DNA of 64,000 nucleotides from Microbulbifer pacificus (GTDB taxonomy: Bacteria; Pseudomonadota; Gammaproteobacteria; Pseudomonadales; Cellvibrionaceae): assembly GCF_002959965.1 (NCBI RefSeq), contig NZ_PREV01000026.1:2461001-2525000 (forward strand), written 5' to 3'. Position 1 is the stretch's first letter; each line of letters opens with the position of its first letter. The notes beneath the pieces are model-generated. The model was not told the DNA's origin, made no database searches, and saw only the letters and a list, made by a program, of their open reading frames with translations. Below are positions 56,234 through 64,000 of the stretch, one piece after another. Position numbers and translations under genes: made by a program.

Positions 56234-56920
56234 TCAGTGGTGAGAGCTGTGCTGGTGCTCCGCCGCATTCAGCACCTTGCCCAGCAATATCGGGTCCAGA
56301 TGTGTGCGGTCACTCAGTTCGTGGGTGAGCCAGTCGAGGTCGTGCGCCGGCGTACTCCGGTCGCGGCCATTTTCCATCGCCAGCTGTTCCAACTGCCAGA
56401 TCACATCGAGCAGCAGATCCGGAGCAAGGGCTGGTTCGTCGTCGCTGGAAAACAGCTCCGCCTCCAGCCGATCCAGATCCCGGCGTTTTACCACCAGCTC
56501 GCGGTAGTCGGGGTACCAGCGGCTGCTGAAGGGTTCGGGACGATTGCTGACATCGAAGGTGATGCGCAGGCGATTGCCCTCGGCGTCCTCGAGGGTGGGT
56601 GTGTCGTTTTCCTCTGCCGGCAGCGCGGGGCGTTGGCGCAGGATACCGACAATGGCGCGCCAGTCGCTGCTGTGTTGGGGGCTGAGGCGCAGGGGGGCTT
56701 CGAGGGTGGTGGCAGGTTTTTGCGGCAGGTCGATGTAGCTGAGCTGCTGCCCGGGGCGGTACCAGTAGAGATCGAGCAAGTGGTCATCCGCCATGCGGGC
56801 GAGGTCGTCGCTGGTGAGGGGTTCTTCCGACAGGGCGCTGAGGTGATCCACCGCCTGCTGGATGCTGAGCCAGCGCCGCATATGGAATGGCCTGTCGTTG
56901 TTGGAATTGCTGCCCGTCAC
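56234..56920 (-). CDS. Hypothetical protein with possible N-terminal helix-turn-helix
   Basis: A 228-residue soluble protein. Near residues 15-55, RRWLSIQQAVDHLSALSEEP and LTSDDLARMADDHLLDLYWY could form a helix-turn-helix or MerR/AlpA-like head. The rest has no family I recognise, and ends in several histidines. GTG 56920 has GGAG at 8 bases, so I keep it; ATG 56881 would remove 13 residues. It lies alone between cytochrome b561 and corA. The frame is well supported by length and by the lack of rival frames. Confidence 0.7.
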   Translation of the reverse strand: MTGSNSNNDRPFHMRRWLSIQQAVDHLSALSEEPLTSDDLARMADDHLLDLYWYRPGQQLSYIDLPQKPATTLEAPLRLSPQHSSDWRAIVGILRQRPALPAEENDTPTLEDAEGNRLRITFDVSNRPEPFSSRWYPDYRELVVKRRDLDRLEAELFSSDDEPALAPDLLLDVIWQLEQLAMENGRDRSTPAHDLDWLTHELSDRTHLDPILLGKVLNAAEHQHSSHH

Positions 56921-57060
56921 GATGATCGCTCCGCTACCCTGCGACGTTTTTCACCCAGTAAGGTTAGCAGTTGGCGGTGAATTTGGTGGGGTGTTCGCCA
57001 GCAGGTCCCACAGACATATACCCGTCATCGCGGCCTTCGCGTCGACGTTCAGTGACGCTC

Positions 57061-58014
57061 CTACAGCCAGCCTTTTTTCTTGAAGTAGAGATAAGGCGCC
57101 ATACCCGCCATCAGCATCAACAACAGCGCCCAGGGGTAGCCCAGTAGCCACTGCAGTTCCGGCATGTGTTCGAAGTTCATACCGTAGATACTGGCGACCA
57201 TGGTGGGAGGCAGGAACACCACCGCGGCAATGGAGAAGATCTTGATGATCTTGTTTTGCTCGATATTGATGAAGCCCTGTGTGGAGTCCATCAGGAAGTT
57301 GATTTTTTCGAACAGGAAGGTGGTGTGGGACATCAGGGTGTCGATGTCGCGCAGTATACCCCAACAGCTCTCGCGCAGTTCCGGGTCGTCTTTCAGGTGG
57401 CGCTGCAGGAAGGCAATGGAGCGCTGGGTATCCATCAGGCACAGGCGGATTTTACCGTTGGAATCCTCGAGCTTGGCCAGGTGGTCGATGGCGTCTTCGA
57501 GATCCGCCTCTTCCTCTTCCAGTACCAGATGGCTGACTTCCCCCAGTTTCAGGTAGTTATCCTCCAGTGCATCGGCGAGGTTTTCCACTTTCTGTTCAAA
57601 CAGCAGGATCAAAAGCTCCTGAGCGTTGTGGGCTTCCACCTGGTTGCGGCGCGCGCGCATACGCAGCAGGCGGAAATCCGCCAGCTCGCTCTCGCGCACC
57701 GTGATCAGGCGCTGGGGCTGCAGGATGAAGGCGACGGTGGCGGTGTCGTGGCGGCCTTCGCTCTGGGTGAGGTACAGGGAGTGCACGTGGATGCCGGCGG
57801 TATCCACGAAATAGCGCGCCGAAGACTCAATTTCATCCACATCCTCGGATTCCGGCAGCTCGGTGCGCAGCAGCTGTTCCAGCAGATCGCGCTCGTCGTC
57901 TTCCGGATCCTGCAGATCGATCCAGGCGGCTTCAGACAGCGGCTGGCTGTGGTAGTCGCTGCCCGCATAGGTCTCTTTGATCTTGCCCCGCCGGGTTTCA
58001 AACAGTCTCAGCAT
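57061..58014 (-). CDS. corA: Magnesium/cobalt transporter CorA
   Basis: A 317-residue CorA/MIT protein. The pore signature GMN is in VASIYGMNFEHMPEL, after the first membrane helix (IFSIAAVVFLPPTM), and the second helix is WALLLMLMAGMAPYLYF followed by the lysine-rich end KKKGWL. The N-terminal domain is acidic and helical, as in CorA pentamers. It carries Mg2+, Co2+ or Ni2+ across the inner membrane. No Mg-sensing leader is obvious. Confidence 0.95.
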   Translation of the reverse strand: MLRLFETRRGKIKETYAGSDYHSQPLSEAAWIDLQDPEDDERDLLEQLLRTELPESEDVDEIESSARYFVDTAGIHVHSLYLTQSEGRHDTATVAFILQPQRLITVRESELADFRLLRMRARRNQVEAHNAQELLILLFEQKVENLADALEDNYLKLGEVSHLVLEEEEADLEDAIDHLAKLEDSNGKIRLCLMDTQRSIAFLQRHLKDDPELRESCWGILRDIDTLMSHTTFLFEKINFLMDSTQGFINIEQNKIIKIFSIAAVVFLPPTMVASIYGMNFEHMPELQWLLGYPWALLLMLMAGMAPYLYFKKKGWL

Positions 58015-58188
58015 TACCGCTTCCTTGGTCGTCAGATTTATGCCCGGTTATGCTCCGGGGAGCCTGTGCGGCATGGTGTCAGGCCATTGGCAACAAATCA
58101 ATTGCCGCCACCCGCGGCGATAGGCAGGTGGCGGTTATGGCGCGGTCGTGGGACTGCACACGCAAGCCGGTACAACGGGTGAATATCG

Positions 58189-58626
58189 TCACAGCCACAT
58201 GGGCAGTTGCGCGCGGATTTCCTCGCTGTTGCAGGTGGTGAGATTCTTGCGCGACTCGCCGGCGATGGTAGCCAGGCAAGGTGTGCTCATGGACAGGCGC
58301 AAACTGCCCGCCATGGAAGGTTCGGCGACGATGTAGAGGCGGTCAAATCGCCCCTCCTGGCGACCGCGTTCGAGGGCGTGGGCGATGTCCCGGGCAAACT
58401 TGCGTGCGCCTTCTTTGCGCAGATCCGTGGGTTTCGCCATGGCATGGCGACCCTGGCCATTGCTGTCAAAGGCGCGCCCGGGGGCATCGGTGATCAAGTC
58501 GCGCCCTTTCATGCGCCCCTCCGGGTAAACCAGAGATTCTATTTCATGGAGAGAGCCCGCACGTTTTTCCGCTTCGAATACGCGGGCGTGAGTATGGTTG
58601 GCTACCAGAACCCAGGCTTTTGACAT
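58189..58626 (-). CDS. Host-attachment family protein (PF10116 type)
   Basis: A 145-residue protein beginning KAWVLVANHTHARVFEAEKR, with GRHAMAKPTDLRKEGARKFA and VAEPSMAGSLRLSM. This is the family annotated as required for attachment to host cells, after Agrobacterium; its biochemical role is unclear and the name should not be taken literally. ATG 58626 (AGAGGTA upstream) is chosen over the frame opening at 58818, whose extra 64 residues are not family-like. It is divergent from the genes at 59168 onward. Confidence 0.85.
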   Translation of the reverse strand: MSKAWVLVANHTHARVFEAEKRAGSLHEIESLVYPEGRMKGRDLITDAPGRAFDSNGQGRHAMAKPTDLRKEGARKFARDIAHALERGRQEGRFDRLYIVAEPSMAGSLRLSMSTPCLATIAGESRKNLTTCNSEEIRAQLPMWL

Positions 58627-59167
58627 GGCCGTATACCTCTGTTTATTGCTGAGTCTTACCGCCCAATGGTAGGCCGGCAGGGGAGGGCTTCCTAATCGAG
58701 AGCGGGGAACAGCGGCGGTAACAGAGGGGAGCGGGCCCGGCTGACGGGCTGCAGTGATCAGGCTGCAGCGATCAGGTTGTAGGGCAGCCCCGCAAAAAAA
58801 GTGCGTCCTTGCACTCATAACGCCAGCCGGCGGGCGTAAACACCGGCTTGCCCCGAAATTACAAGATGCGGATAAACCCCGGGGACAGTGCTTCCGTGCA
58901 CTGCGTGCTTGAAGCGCGCGTCGGTTCCCGCCTGTGAACAGGTCCCTGCGCTACAGAACTCATTGGTTCCGGTGAATCATAAAGGATAATGCCTGCAAAT
59001 GCGAATACTTATCATTAATGTTTTTTCCGGGGGGCAACACCGCGTCTTTCCCGTGGGCGGATTGCCCACGTCGCCGGCCTTGCGTTGCGGCGGGTCACAG
59101 GTTTGTCATGAAACGTACATAGACTGGCGGGTATGACCAATAAACACCGCCAGATCGACATGGCCTG
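58627..59167. other. Intergenic region with Fur-like site
   Basis: No gene seen in 541 bases. It holds the Fur-like site at 59001-59019, a short hairpin CGTGGGC/GCCCACG near 59053-59070 without a T-run, and a degenerate match to the palindromic-element core near 58930-58950 that lacks arms. Confidence 0.45.
59001..59019. promoter_or_regulatory. Candidate Fur box
   Basis: The reverse complement of this 19-mer matches the Fur consensus GATAATGATAATCATTATC at 13 of 19 positions, with an unbroken 9-base match in the middle (TAATGATAA). It lies ~150 bases before the binding-protein gene. Confidence 0.5.
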
Positions 59168-60016
59168 ATGAACCCGCTATTCCTGACAAGCCGCAAACTA
59201 CATTTCACCGCACTGGGACTGTTGCTGGCGGTGGGAACGGTGTTGTGCCTGTGGAGTTCCGGGCAGCGTGTCGCCCTGCCGGAACTCGGTGACTACCACC
59301 TCTATCGGTGCGAGACCGGAGGGGAAAGTACCGCCCCGGTGTACCGGCTGCTACTGGTCTCATCGGTGCGCGCACGGGAAATTGCCGATCGCCTGTGTGC
59401 GGCACCCTCCGTGCAGCGAGGCTACAGCGCCGTCCAGGTATCCTGGAAACCCCGGGCCTACCTCACCGCAGAGGAAATTCTGAGCGAAGAATACGACCTT
59501 ATCTGGAGCCGCGCCCACAGCATGGCGGGACTGGTGCCGGAATACGGTGACTATTACGAACCGCTGCTGCAGTACGACCACTACCGGGTCTACTGGTACA
59601 GCCGCGGAGGCTCGCCAAAACTGAGCGCCGACTACTTTCATGGCAAGCGTATCGGCCTGTTGAATGACAAACTTAGCCACACGCTTTATCTGCTGCCACT
59701 GGCCTCTCTGAAAGAAGCGGGGGTCAACTTCGGTGAAGAAAACCTGCGCTATTTCGACGACGCCGCCAGTCTCTATCAGGCTTTCGCCCGCGACGAACTG
59801 GATCTGGTGAGTGGCGGCGACTATGTGCGCACCGACCTGGATATTCCCCTCAGCCGCACCCTGATTTCCGGTGACGTTACCGCGGCCACCCTGTTCGTAC
59901 GCAAAAAACGCGTGGCGGGAATCGACTGCGCGCTGGCGGCGGCGTTTGACGGATTTGCCGATGCCTACCTGCAGGGGCGCCGTGTATTTGTGGGGGCTGA
60001 ATACTGTGCACCGTGA
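59168..60016 (+). CDS. PhnD-like periplasmic substrate-binding protein, stand-alone
   Basis: A 282-residue protein with an N-terminal signal or anchor (LHFTALGLLLAVGTVLCLW). From ~residue 60 it resembles type 2 periplasmic binding proteins of the phosphonate/phosphite PhnD group: YSAVQVSWKPRAYLTAEEIL, then FHGKRIGLLNDKLSHTLYLL and SLYQAFARDELDLVSGGDYV. No ABC transporter gene is nearby. The following gene, which overlaps it by 11 bases, codes for a membrane-anchored regulator. That suggests the binding protein acts as a sensor rather than a transporter part. The ligand is unknown. A Fur-like site lies upstream. Confidence 0.7.
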   Translation: MNPLFLTSRKLHFTALGLLLAVGTVLCLWSSGQRVALPELGDYHLYRCETGGESTAPVYRLLLVSSVRAREIADRLCAAPSVQRGYSAVQVSWKPRAYLTAEEILSEEYDLIWSRAHSMAGLVPEYGDYYEPLLQYDHYRVYWYSRGGSPKLSADYFHGKRIGLLNDKLSHTLYLLPLASLKEAGVNFGEENLRYFDDAASLYQAFARDELDLVSGGDYVRTDLDIPLSRTLISGDVTAATLFVRKKRVAGIDCALAAAFDGFADAYLQGRRVFVGAEYCAP

Positions 60017-61088
60017 TGTGCTGGTCCGTAATCAGAGCGTCCGCCGTCTCGCACTGGGCTGGGGTTTGCTGAGTGTGTTGTTCTGTGTTGTCGCTGGCTG
60101 GCAGTCGCAGCGCAGCCTGTCATTGGAGCTGTCGCAGCAACTCCAGCGGCAATTGCCGGAAAAGCTCGCACTGGCATTGCAGACGCGACTCAACGATGAG
60201 CAATTGCTGCAGTGGGTAGTGCAGCGCCTGGAGCGGGATCTGGACTCCTTCACGGCCGCTGGTAATCTGCCGCTGGTGCGGAACTGCTCCGTGCGGGTGA
60301 CGCAATTGATGAACGACGGACGCGAGTCGGCTCCCGGGGAAGCTGCCGGGCCGATCGATGTCCACTGGCAGATCGGCAACGAACCGCGCACCACGTCCCT
60401 GTTGCTGGATTGTGGATACAACTGGCCAGCGCTCATTCTCAGCCAATCGCTGCTGGCGCTGTTGCTGGTGATTGCTGCGGCCTGTTTGCCGCGCCCGTTG
60501 TCAAAATGGCAGCGTAACCGCATAGATGAGCTGACTGGATTGGGGCTGCCTGCCGCCCATGCACGCAGCCTTTCCACTCAACTCTCTGACGGGCAGATGC
60601 CGTGGTTTCAGCGTGCGCTGCACGTCAATGGCGGGGATCTCGATGCAGCGCTCGCTGCCGCTCGCGCGGAGCACCGGCTCGCGTTCGATGCCACATCGCA
60701 GCAGGTGCATGTTCACGGTGTCGCGATCAAGCTGGCAAAAACGCCATTCTTTTATTACCTCTGGTACGCGCAACTGCGGCAGCAGGGGGAAGGCTGGCTG
60801 CTGAATCCGCCGGTAAACCGCCCCGAGCGGGAGGGGGCGGAATCTCTGATTGCCCTGATGGAAGCACACGGCGGCCACGCCAAATCCATCAATGACCTGC
60901 GGGAAAACGGCCTGCGTGCAAAAACCCTGGATCAGAACCGCAACAAGATCCGCGATGAACTGGTTTCCGCACTCGGAGAAGAGCTCGCCGCGACCTACCT
61001 GTTTGAATCCGAACGAGACTTGAAGAGCGGCCGCTATCGCTATCGGCTCGCGCTTGGATCTGAATCCATAGAGATTGCAACGCCTTGA
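60006..61088 (+). CDS. Membrane-anchored regulator-like protein with C-terminal winged helix
   Basis: A 360-residue protein. Two hydrophobic segments (LALGWGLLSVLFCVVAGW near 18-36 and WPALILSQSLLALLLVIAAA near 140-160) enclose a ~100-residue likely periplasmic domain. The C-terminal ~150 residues are soluble: RLAFDATSQQVHVHGVAIKL then TLDQNRNKIRDELVSALG and SGRYRYRLAL look like an OmpR-type winged helix, with the basic recognition region near 310-330. If so, topology is periplasmic sensor then cytoplasmic DNA-binding domain, the mirror image of ToxR. GTG 60006 overlaps the upstream gene; GTG 60018 is an alternative. The DNA-binding call is inference. Confidence 0.6.
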   Translation: MHRDVLVRNQSVRRLALGWGLLSVLFCVVAGWQSQRSLSLELSQQLQRQLPEKLALALQTRLNDEQLLQWVVQRLERDLDSFTAAGNLPLVRNCSVRVTQLMNDGRESAPGEAAGPIDVHWQIGNEPRTTSLLLDCGYNWPALILSQSLLALLLVIAAACLPRPLSKWQRNRIDELTGLGLPAAHARSLSTQLSDGQMPWFQRALHVNGGDLDAALAAARAEHRLAFDATSQQVHVHGVAIKLAKTPFFYYLWYAQLRQQGEGWLLNPPVNRPEREGAESLIALMEAHGGHAKSINDLRENGLRAKTLDQNRNKIRDELVSALGEELAATYLFESERDLKSGRYRYRLALGSESIEIATP

Positions 61089-61405
61089 AATCTAATAGGC
61101 ACATCTGAAAATCTACTGGCGTGCGCCTGATGGCGTCCGGCGGTACTCAGAATGCTCATGTATCCCCTACGCACTCCGCTTCTTGCGCTCCGGCGGACAC
61201 CACCAGCCACCCGCTCGTTACGATTTTACGAGCTGCCCTAATGTTTTTTGGTTTTCGGGATATCTCTTTTCCGCAATAAAGCCTCTTTTTAACCCGACTG
61301 TCACACGCGCTTTCGATCATCTGCGCCAAGCGGTCAGGAACGCACCTGACCAGATTCTGACTGGCTTAAGACCCAACCAATTCCAGCCGATAATTGGAGC
61401 AGACA
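61089..61405. other. Intergenic region before the last TonB receptor
   Basis: About half is copy 2 of repeat family B (61098-61237). The remaining ~165 bases should carry the promoter of the receptor; I see no clear operator of either the ROK or LacI type. Confidence 0.5.
61098..61237. repeat. Palindromic repeat family B, copy 2
   Basis: Shares AAAATCTACTG, CGTGCGCCTG, CAGAATGCTCATGTA, CTCCGCTTC, then ACACCACCAGCCACCCGCTCG and CGATTTTA with the copy at 33270-33426, in the same order. The end arms are less complementary here (GGCACATCTGAAAATC with GATTTTACGAGCTGCC). Confidence 0.75.
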
Positions 61406-63952
61406 ATGATCGTATTCCCTCGCAACCGACTGTCCCTGTGGGTGGCACTCAGCGTAACCGGCGCGGCTCTTCCGGCCGTGGCCCAACAGGCGGTGGATGC
61501 CGCTGCCCTGGAAGAAGTCACCGTCATGGCATCGCCAATCCGCGACAGCCAGAAGGCCGCCATCGACGCCAAGCGCGATGCGGATAACACCGTCGACATC
61601 ATCTCCGCCGATACGATCGGCCGCTTCCCGGACCAGAATCTGGCCGACTCTCTCGGTCGTGTGCCCGGCCTCGCTATCGAACGCGACCAGGGGCAGGCCC
61701 GCTACATCAACTTCCGCGGCGCACCCTTCCGCTATACCTCGCTGGCGATCGACGGTCTGAGCATTCCGGGTGCCGAGAATGGCCGTGTACCGCGCTTCGA
61801 CAGTTTCCCGTCCGTGGTTACCAGCCGGATCGACGCCAACAAGGCAATCATGCCGAATATGCCTGGGGAAGCGGTTTCCGGTTACATCAACATTGCCACC
61901 TTCGATCCGTTTGCCCAGCCCGGTTCTGTAACGTCACTGGACCTGGGAATGGGCAATCAGGAACTCGGCGATGGCGACATCCAGAAGTCGGCATTCCGCA
62001 CGTCCTGGTCCGGGGAGAATTTCGGATTCTCCCTGTTCGCGTCCGAGAACAGCCGCGAGCAGATCACCGATAACCGCGAGTACGATATTGAACGCAATGA
62101 AAGCGACGAGCTGCTGGTGAATGAACTCGACTTCCGCAGCTACAAAGTCACTCGCGAAGACCGCGCCTATGGCGGTCGTTTCGAATTCCGCGGTGACGGC
62201 GCGTTGGAGCGTGTATTTGTCTCCACCCTTTACAACGAGTTCCAGGATTTCGAAGAGCGCAACCAGTATGTGTTCGACTTCGCCAGTGGTGCTGGCGATG
62301 TCGGGGCACCTCAGGCCGTGGGCGCGGTAGCTGAAAACCAGTTCGCGCGGGTAGGGCGCGCACTGGAATACGGTCTGTACGAAAACTCCACGTTCACCAA
62401 CACCCTGGGTGCGGACTTCGCCCTGGGTGAGTGGCAGATCGAATCGCGGATCAACGTGACCGAAACCGAAAACAATATGTTCCTGCCGCTGCCCCGCAGT
62501 GAGGGCGGGTTCGTGATGGCGAGCTTCGATGTCAGCGATCTGCGCGACCCTGCGGTGACCGATCTGTTCGATCCGCGTACCCAGTCCGCAATCGATATCA
62601 ACGAGGTCAACTACGCCGTGAACCTGGGCATGCTGATCGGCACCGAGATGACCATTGATGCAACCAAGTTCAAGCTGGACGCAGAGCGCGAGCTGATGCT
62701 GTTTGGTCAGGACGCGGTGGTGAAAACCGGTTTCGAGATGGATTCCCGCGAAGCCGATGGTTTCGGCATGGTTTTGTCTTATGGACTGTTTCCGTCGGAA
62801 GTGAACATCGGCGACTACGCTACCAGTGAAGCCTGGGATAGCCAGTTTGGCAATGGCATCGCCGGCGCCACCTATTACGACAACAAGGGCTTGCGCGCTG
62901 CCTGGGATGCTGCGGTGGAGGGCCTGACACTGACCCCGAACGCATCGCAGGCCATCCGCCTGGAAGAAGAGATCACCGCGGGTTACGCCATGGTGACCAC
63001 CCACTACGACTGGGGCAACCTGGTGCTGGGGGGGCGTGTGGAAAACACCGATTATCTGAGCGAAGGCCCCACTGGTAATTTCGAAGACAGCTTCACCAAT
63101 GTGTTGTCCAGCGCGCACCTGAACGTGGATCTAGCAGAAGACGTGAAGCTGCGTATGTCTGTCTCCACCGGCGTAAGTCGCCCGACCTATGCCGAATGGC
63201 GCGGTGACGACATGATCGACTTTATTCAGAGCAGCGTGACTGCCGGCAACCCTGAATTGAAAGCCGAGGAGTCTGTCGGTGCGGATCTCTCTCTCGAGTG
63301 GTACGCCGGCGACGCCAGTCTGCTGAGTGCCGGCCTGTTCACACGCAGCATTGACAATGTGATCTACGCACAGAGCGACGTTGTCTCGGGTGATTGCGAT
63401 ATGAACCCAGGCTCCTGCTACGAAGTACCGGGCGTGGACGTCGATTACTGGGTTTACACGCAGTATGTGAATGGCAGCAACGGCAAAATGAGCGGTGCCG
63501 AGTTCAACGCCATTGCCCAGGCCGCCGATTTCCTGCCAGCCCTGGAAGGCTTTGGTATCAGTGCGAATCTGACCCTGCTGGACAGCGAATTTGAAACAGT
63601 AAACAGAGAGCGTCACAGTCTTCCGGGTACTTCCGACACCATCCTCAACGCATCGGTGTTTTATGAGATGGAAGGTTTCTCCATCCGCCTGAATCACCAG
63701 TTCCGTGACGACTGGCTGTCTACTACCGAGAACGTCGGTATGACCGATTACTGGGCGGAGCAGAAGCGCGTGGATCTGTCTGTGAGCTACGACCTGCCGA
63801 TGAATGTATTCGGTGCGGACATCACTCTCTACGCCAATGCCAACAATCTGACCGATGAGCAGGACGTGCGATATACCGGTGACGAAAGCACGCCGAACCA
63901 GGTGGAAAGCTACGGTCGCCGCTACCTGGCCGGCTTCCGTGTGAACTTTTAA
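61406..63952 (+). CDS. TonB-dependent receptor
   Basis: An 848-residue outer-membrane receptor of the Xanthomonas/Caulobacter type. It has a signal peptide (LWVALSVTGAALPAVAQQ), TonB-box region (ALEEVTVMA), plug motif SADTIGRFPDQNLADSLGRVPGLAI and a barrel ending in LAGFRVNF. ATG 61406 has GGAG at a good distance; a TTG four codons earlier is less likely. It follows the binding-protein/regulator pair, which may control it. The ligand is unknown; a carbohydrate is typical of this group, but a Fur-like site further upstream leaves iron chelates possible. Confidence 0.93.
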   Translation: MIVFPRNRLSLWVALSVTGAALPAVAQQAVDAAALEEVTVMASPIRDSQKAAIDAKRDADNTVDIISADTIGRFPDQNLADSLGRVPGLAIERDQGQARYINFRGAPFRYTSLAIDGLSIPGAENGRVPRFDSFPSVVTSRIDANKAIMPNMPGEAVSGYINIATFDPFAQPGSVTSLDLGMGNQELGDGDIQKSAFRTSWSGENFGFSLFASENSREQITDNREYDIERNESDELLVNELDFRSYKVTREDRAYGGRFEFRGDGALERVFVSTLYNEFQDFEERNQYVFDFASGAGDVGAPQAVGAVAENQFARVGRALEYGLYENSTFTNTLGADFALGEWQIESRINVTETENNMFLPLPRSEGGFVMASFDVSDLRDPAVTDLFDPRTQSAIDINEVNYAVNLGMLIGTEMTIDATKFKLDAERELMLFGQDAVVKTGFEMDSREADGFGMVLSYGLFPSEVNIGDYATSEAWDSQFGNGIAGATYYDNKGLRAAWDAAVEGLTLTPNASQAIRLEEEITAGYAMVTTHYDWGNLVLGGRVENTDYLSEGPTGNFEDSFTNVLSSAHLNVDLAEDVKLRMSVSTGVSRPTYAEWRGDDMIDFIQSSVTAGNPELKAEESVGADLSLEWYAGDASLLSAGLFTRSIDNVIYAQSDVVSGDCDMNPGSCYEVPGVDVDYWVYTQYVNGSNGKMSGAEFNAIAQAADFLPALEGFGISANLTLLDSEFETVNRERHSLPGTSDTILNASVFYEMEGFSIRLNHQFRDDWLSTTENVGMTDYWAEQKRVDLSVSYDLPMNVFGADITLYANANNLTDEQDVRYTGDESTPNQVESYGRRYLAGFRVNF

Positions 63953-63990
63953 GAAATTGAATTGAAAAGAAAAATATATTGAGGTGTCTT

Positions 63991-64000
63991 ATGAATACAT
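63991..64000 (+). CDS. Start of a further gene (cut by window end)
   Basis: ATG at 63991 follows a ribosome site GAGGTG at 63981-63986, 39 bases after the receptor stop. Only three codons are visible (Met-Asn-Thr), so the product cannot be named. Confidence 0.45.

Noticed and set aside
58928..58952. A match to the core of the variable-arm palindromic element
   Set aside because: The GTGAACAGGTCCCTG stretch resembles the core, but there are no arms or inner hairpin around it; at best a decayed remnant.

Overview
The window looks like the chromosome of a marine, polysaccharide-degrading gammaproteobacterium of the Cellvibrionales type; a Microbulbifer-like organism is my best guess from gene content, not from a search. 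The signs are a GC-rich sequence, several large TonB-dependent receptors of the Xanthomonas/Caulobacter carbohydrate type, chitin and glucuronoxylan enzymes, and a complete ectoine operon for salt tolerance. I see no rRNA, tRNA, CRISPR array, prophage or transposase gene.

Layout. 1-2.4 kb: end of a TonB receptor and a flavin-dependent halogenase. 2.4-16.8 kb: a chitin/N-acetylglucosamine locus with a secreted chitin-binding protein, lipoprotein GH20 hexosaminidase, cytoplasmic GH3 glucosaminidase, a three-part CUT2-type sugar ABC transporter, a divergent ROK regulator and a TonB receptor. Three promoters here share the operator AGTCAA-N5-TTGACT or a close variant. 16.9-28.4 kb: a glucuronoxylan locus with mannonate dehydratase, GH67 alpha-glucuronidase, a TonB receptor, a SapC/cupin/halogenase trio and a LacI regulator; LacI-type operators lie before the receptor and between the two enzymes. 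28.8-36 kb: housekeeping and hypothetical genes (MBL hydrolase, DUF2799 lipoprotein, thioesterase, YgjP-type metallopeptidase, DUF2750, VOC, SDR, HisC) with palindromic repeats between them. 36-46.3 kb: a signalling cluster on the minus strand (FHA-winged helix protein, two transmembrane Ser/Thr kinases with TPR domains, a secreted trypsin-like protease and a membrane FHA protein). A plus-strand ~400-nt structured RNA of CsrB/RsmZ type sits between the protease and the kinases. 46.8-54.3 kb: ectR, ectABC-ask, a TPR membrane protein and a sodium:solute symporter. 54.4-64 kb: YceI/cytochrome b561, CorA, a host-attachment family protein, then a candidate Fur-controlled pair (periplasmic binding protein plus membrane-anchored winged-helix regulator) and another TonB receptor.

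How it works together (inference). Outer-membrane receptors bring in chito- and aldouronic oligosaccharides. GH20 and GH67 trim them outside the cytoplasm; the ABC importer and cytoplasmic GH3 finish chitobiose, and ManD feeds hexuronate carbon into central metabolism. ROK and LacI proteins repress the two loci.

Most notable signals: (i) the CsrB-like RNA, with about 16 GGA motifs, several in hairpin loops, and a strong terminator; (ii) a family of five palindromic elements with a conserved core and arms that differ between copies but stay self-complementary; (iii) the FHA/kinase/protease cluster around that RNA, with one kinase gene showing an internal composition break; (iv) the periplasmic binding protein/regulator pair.
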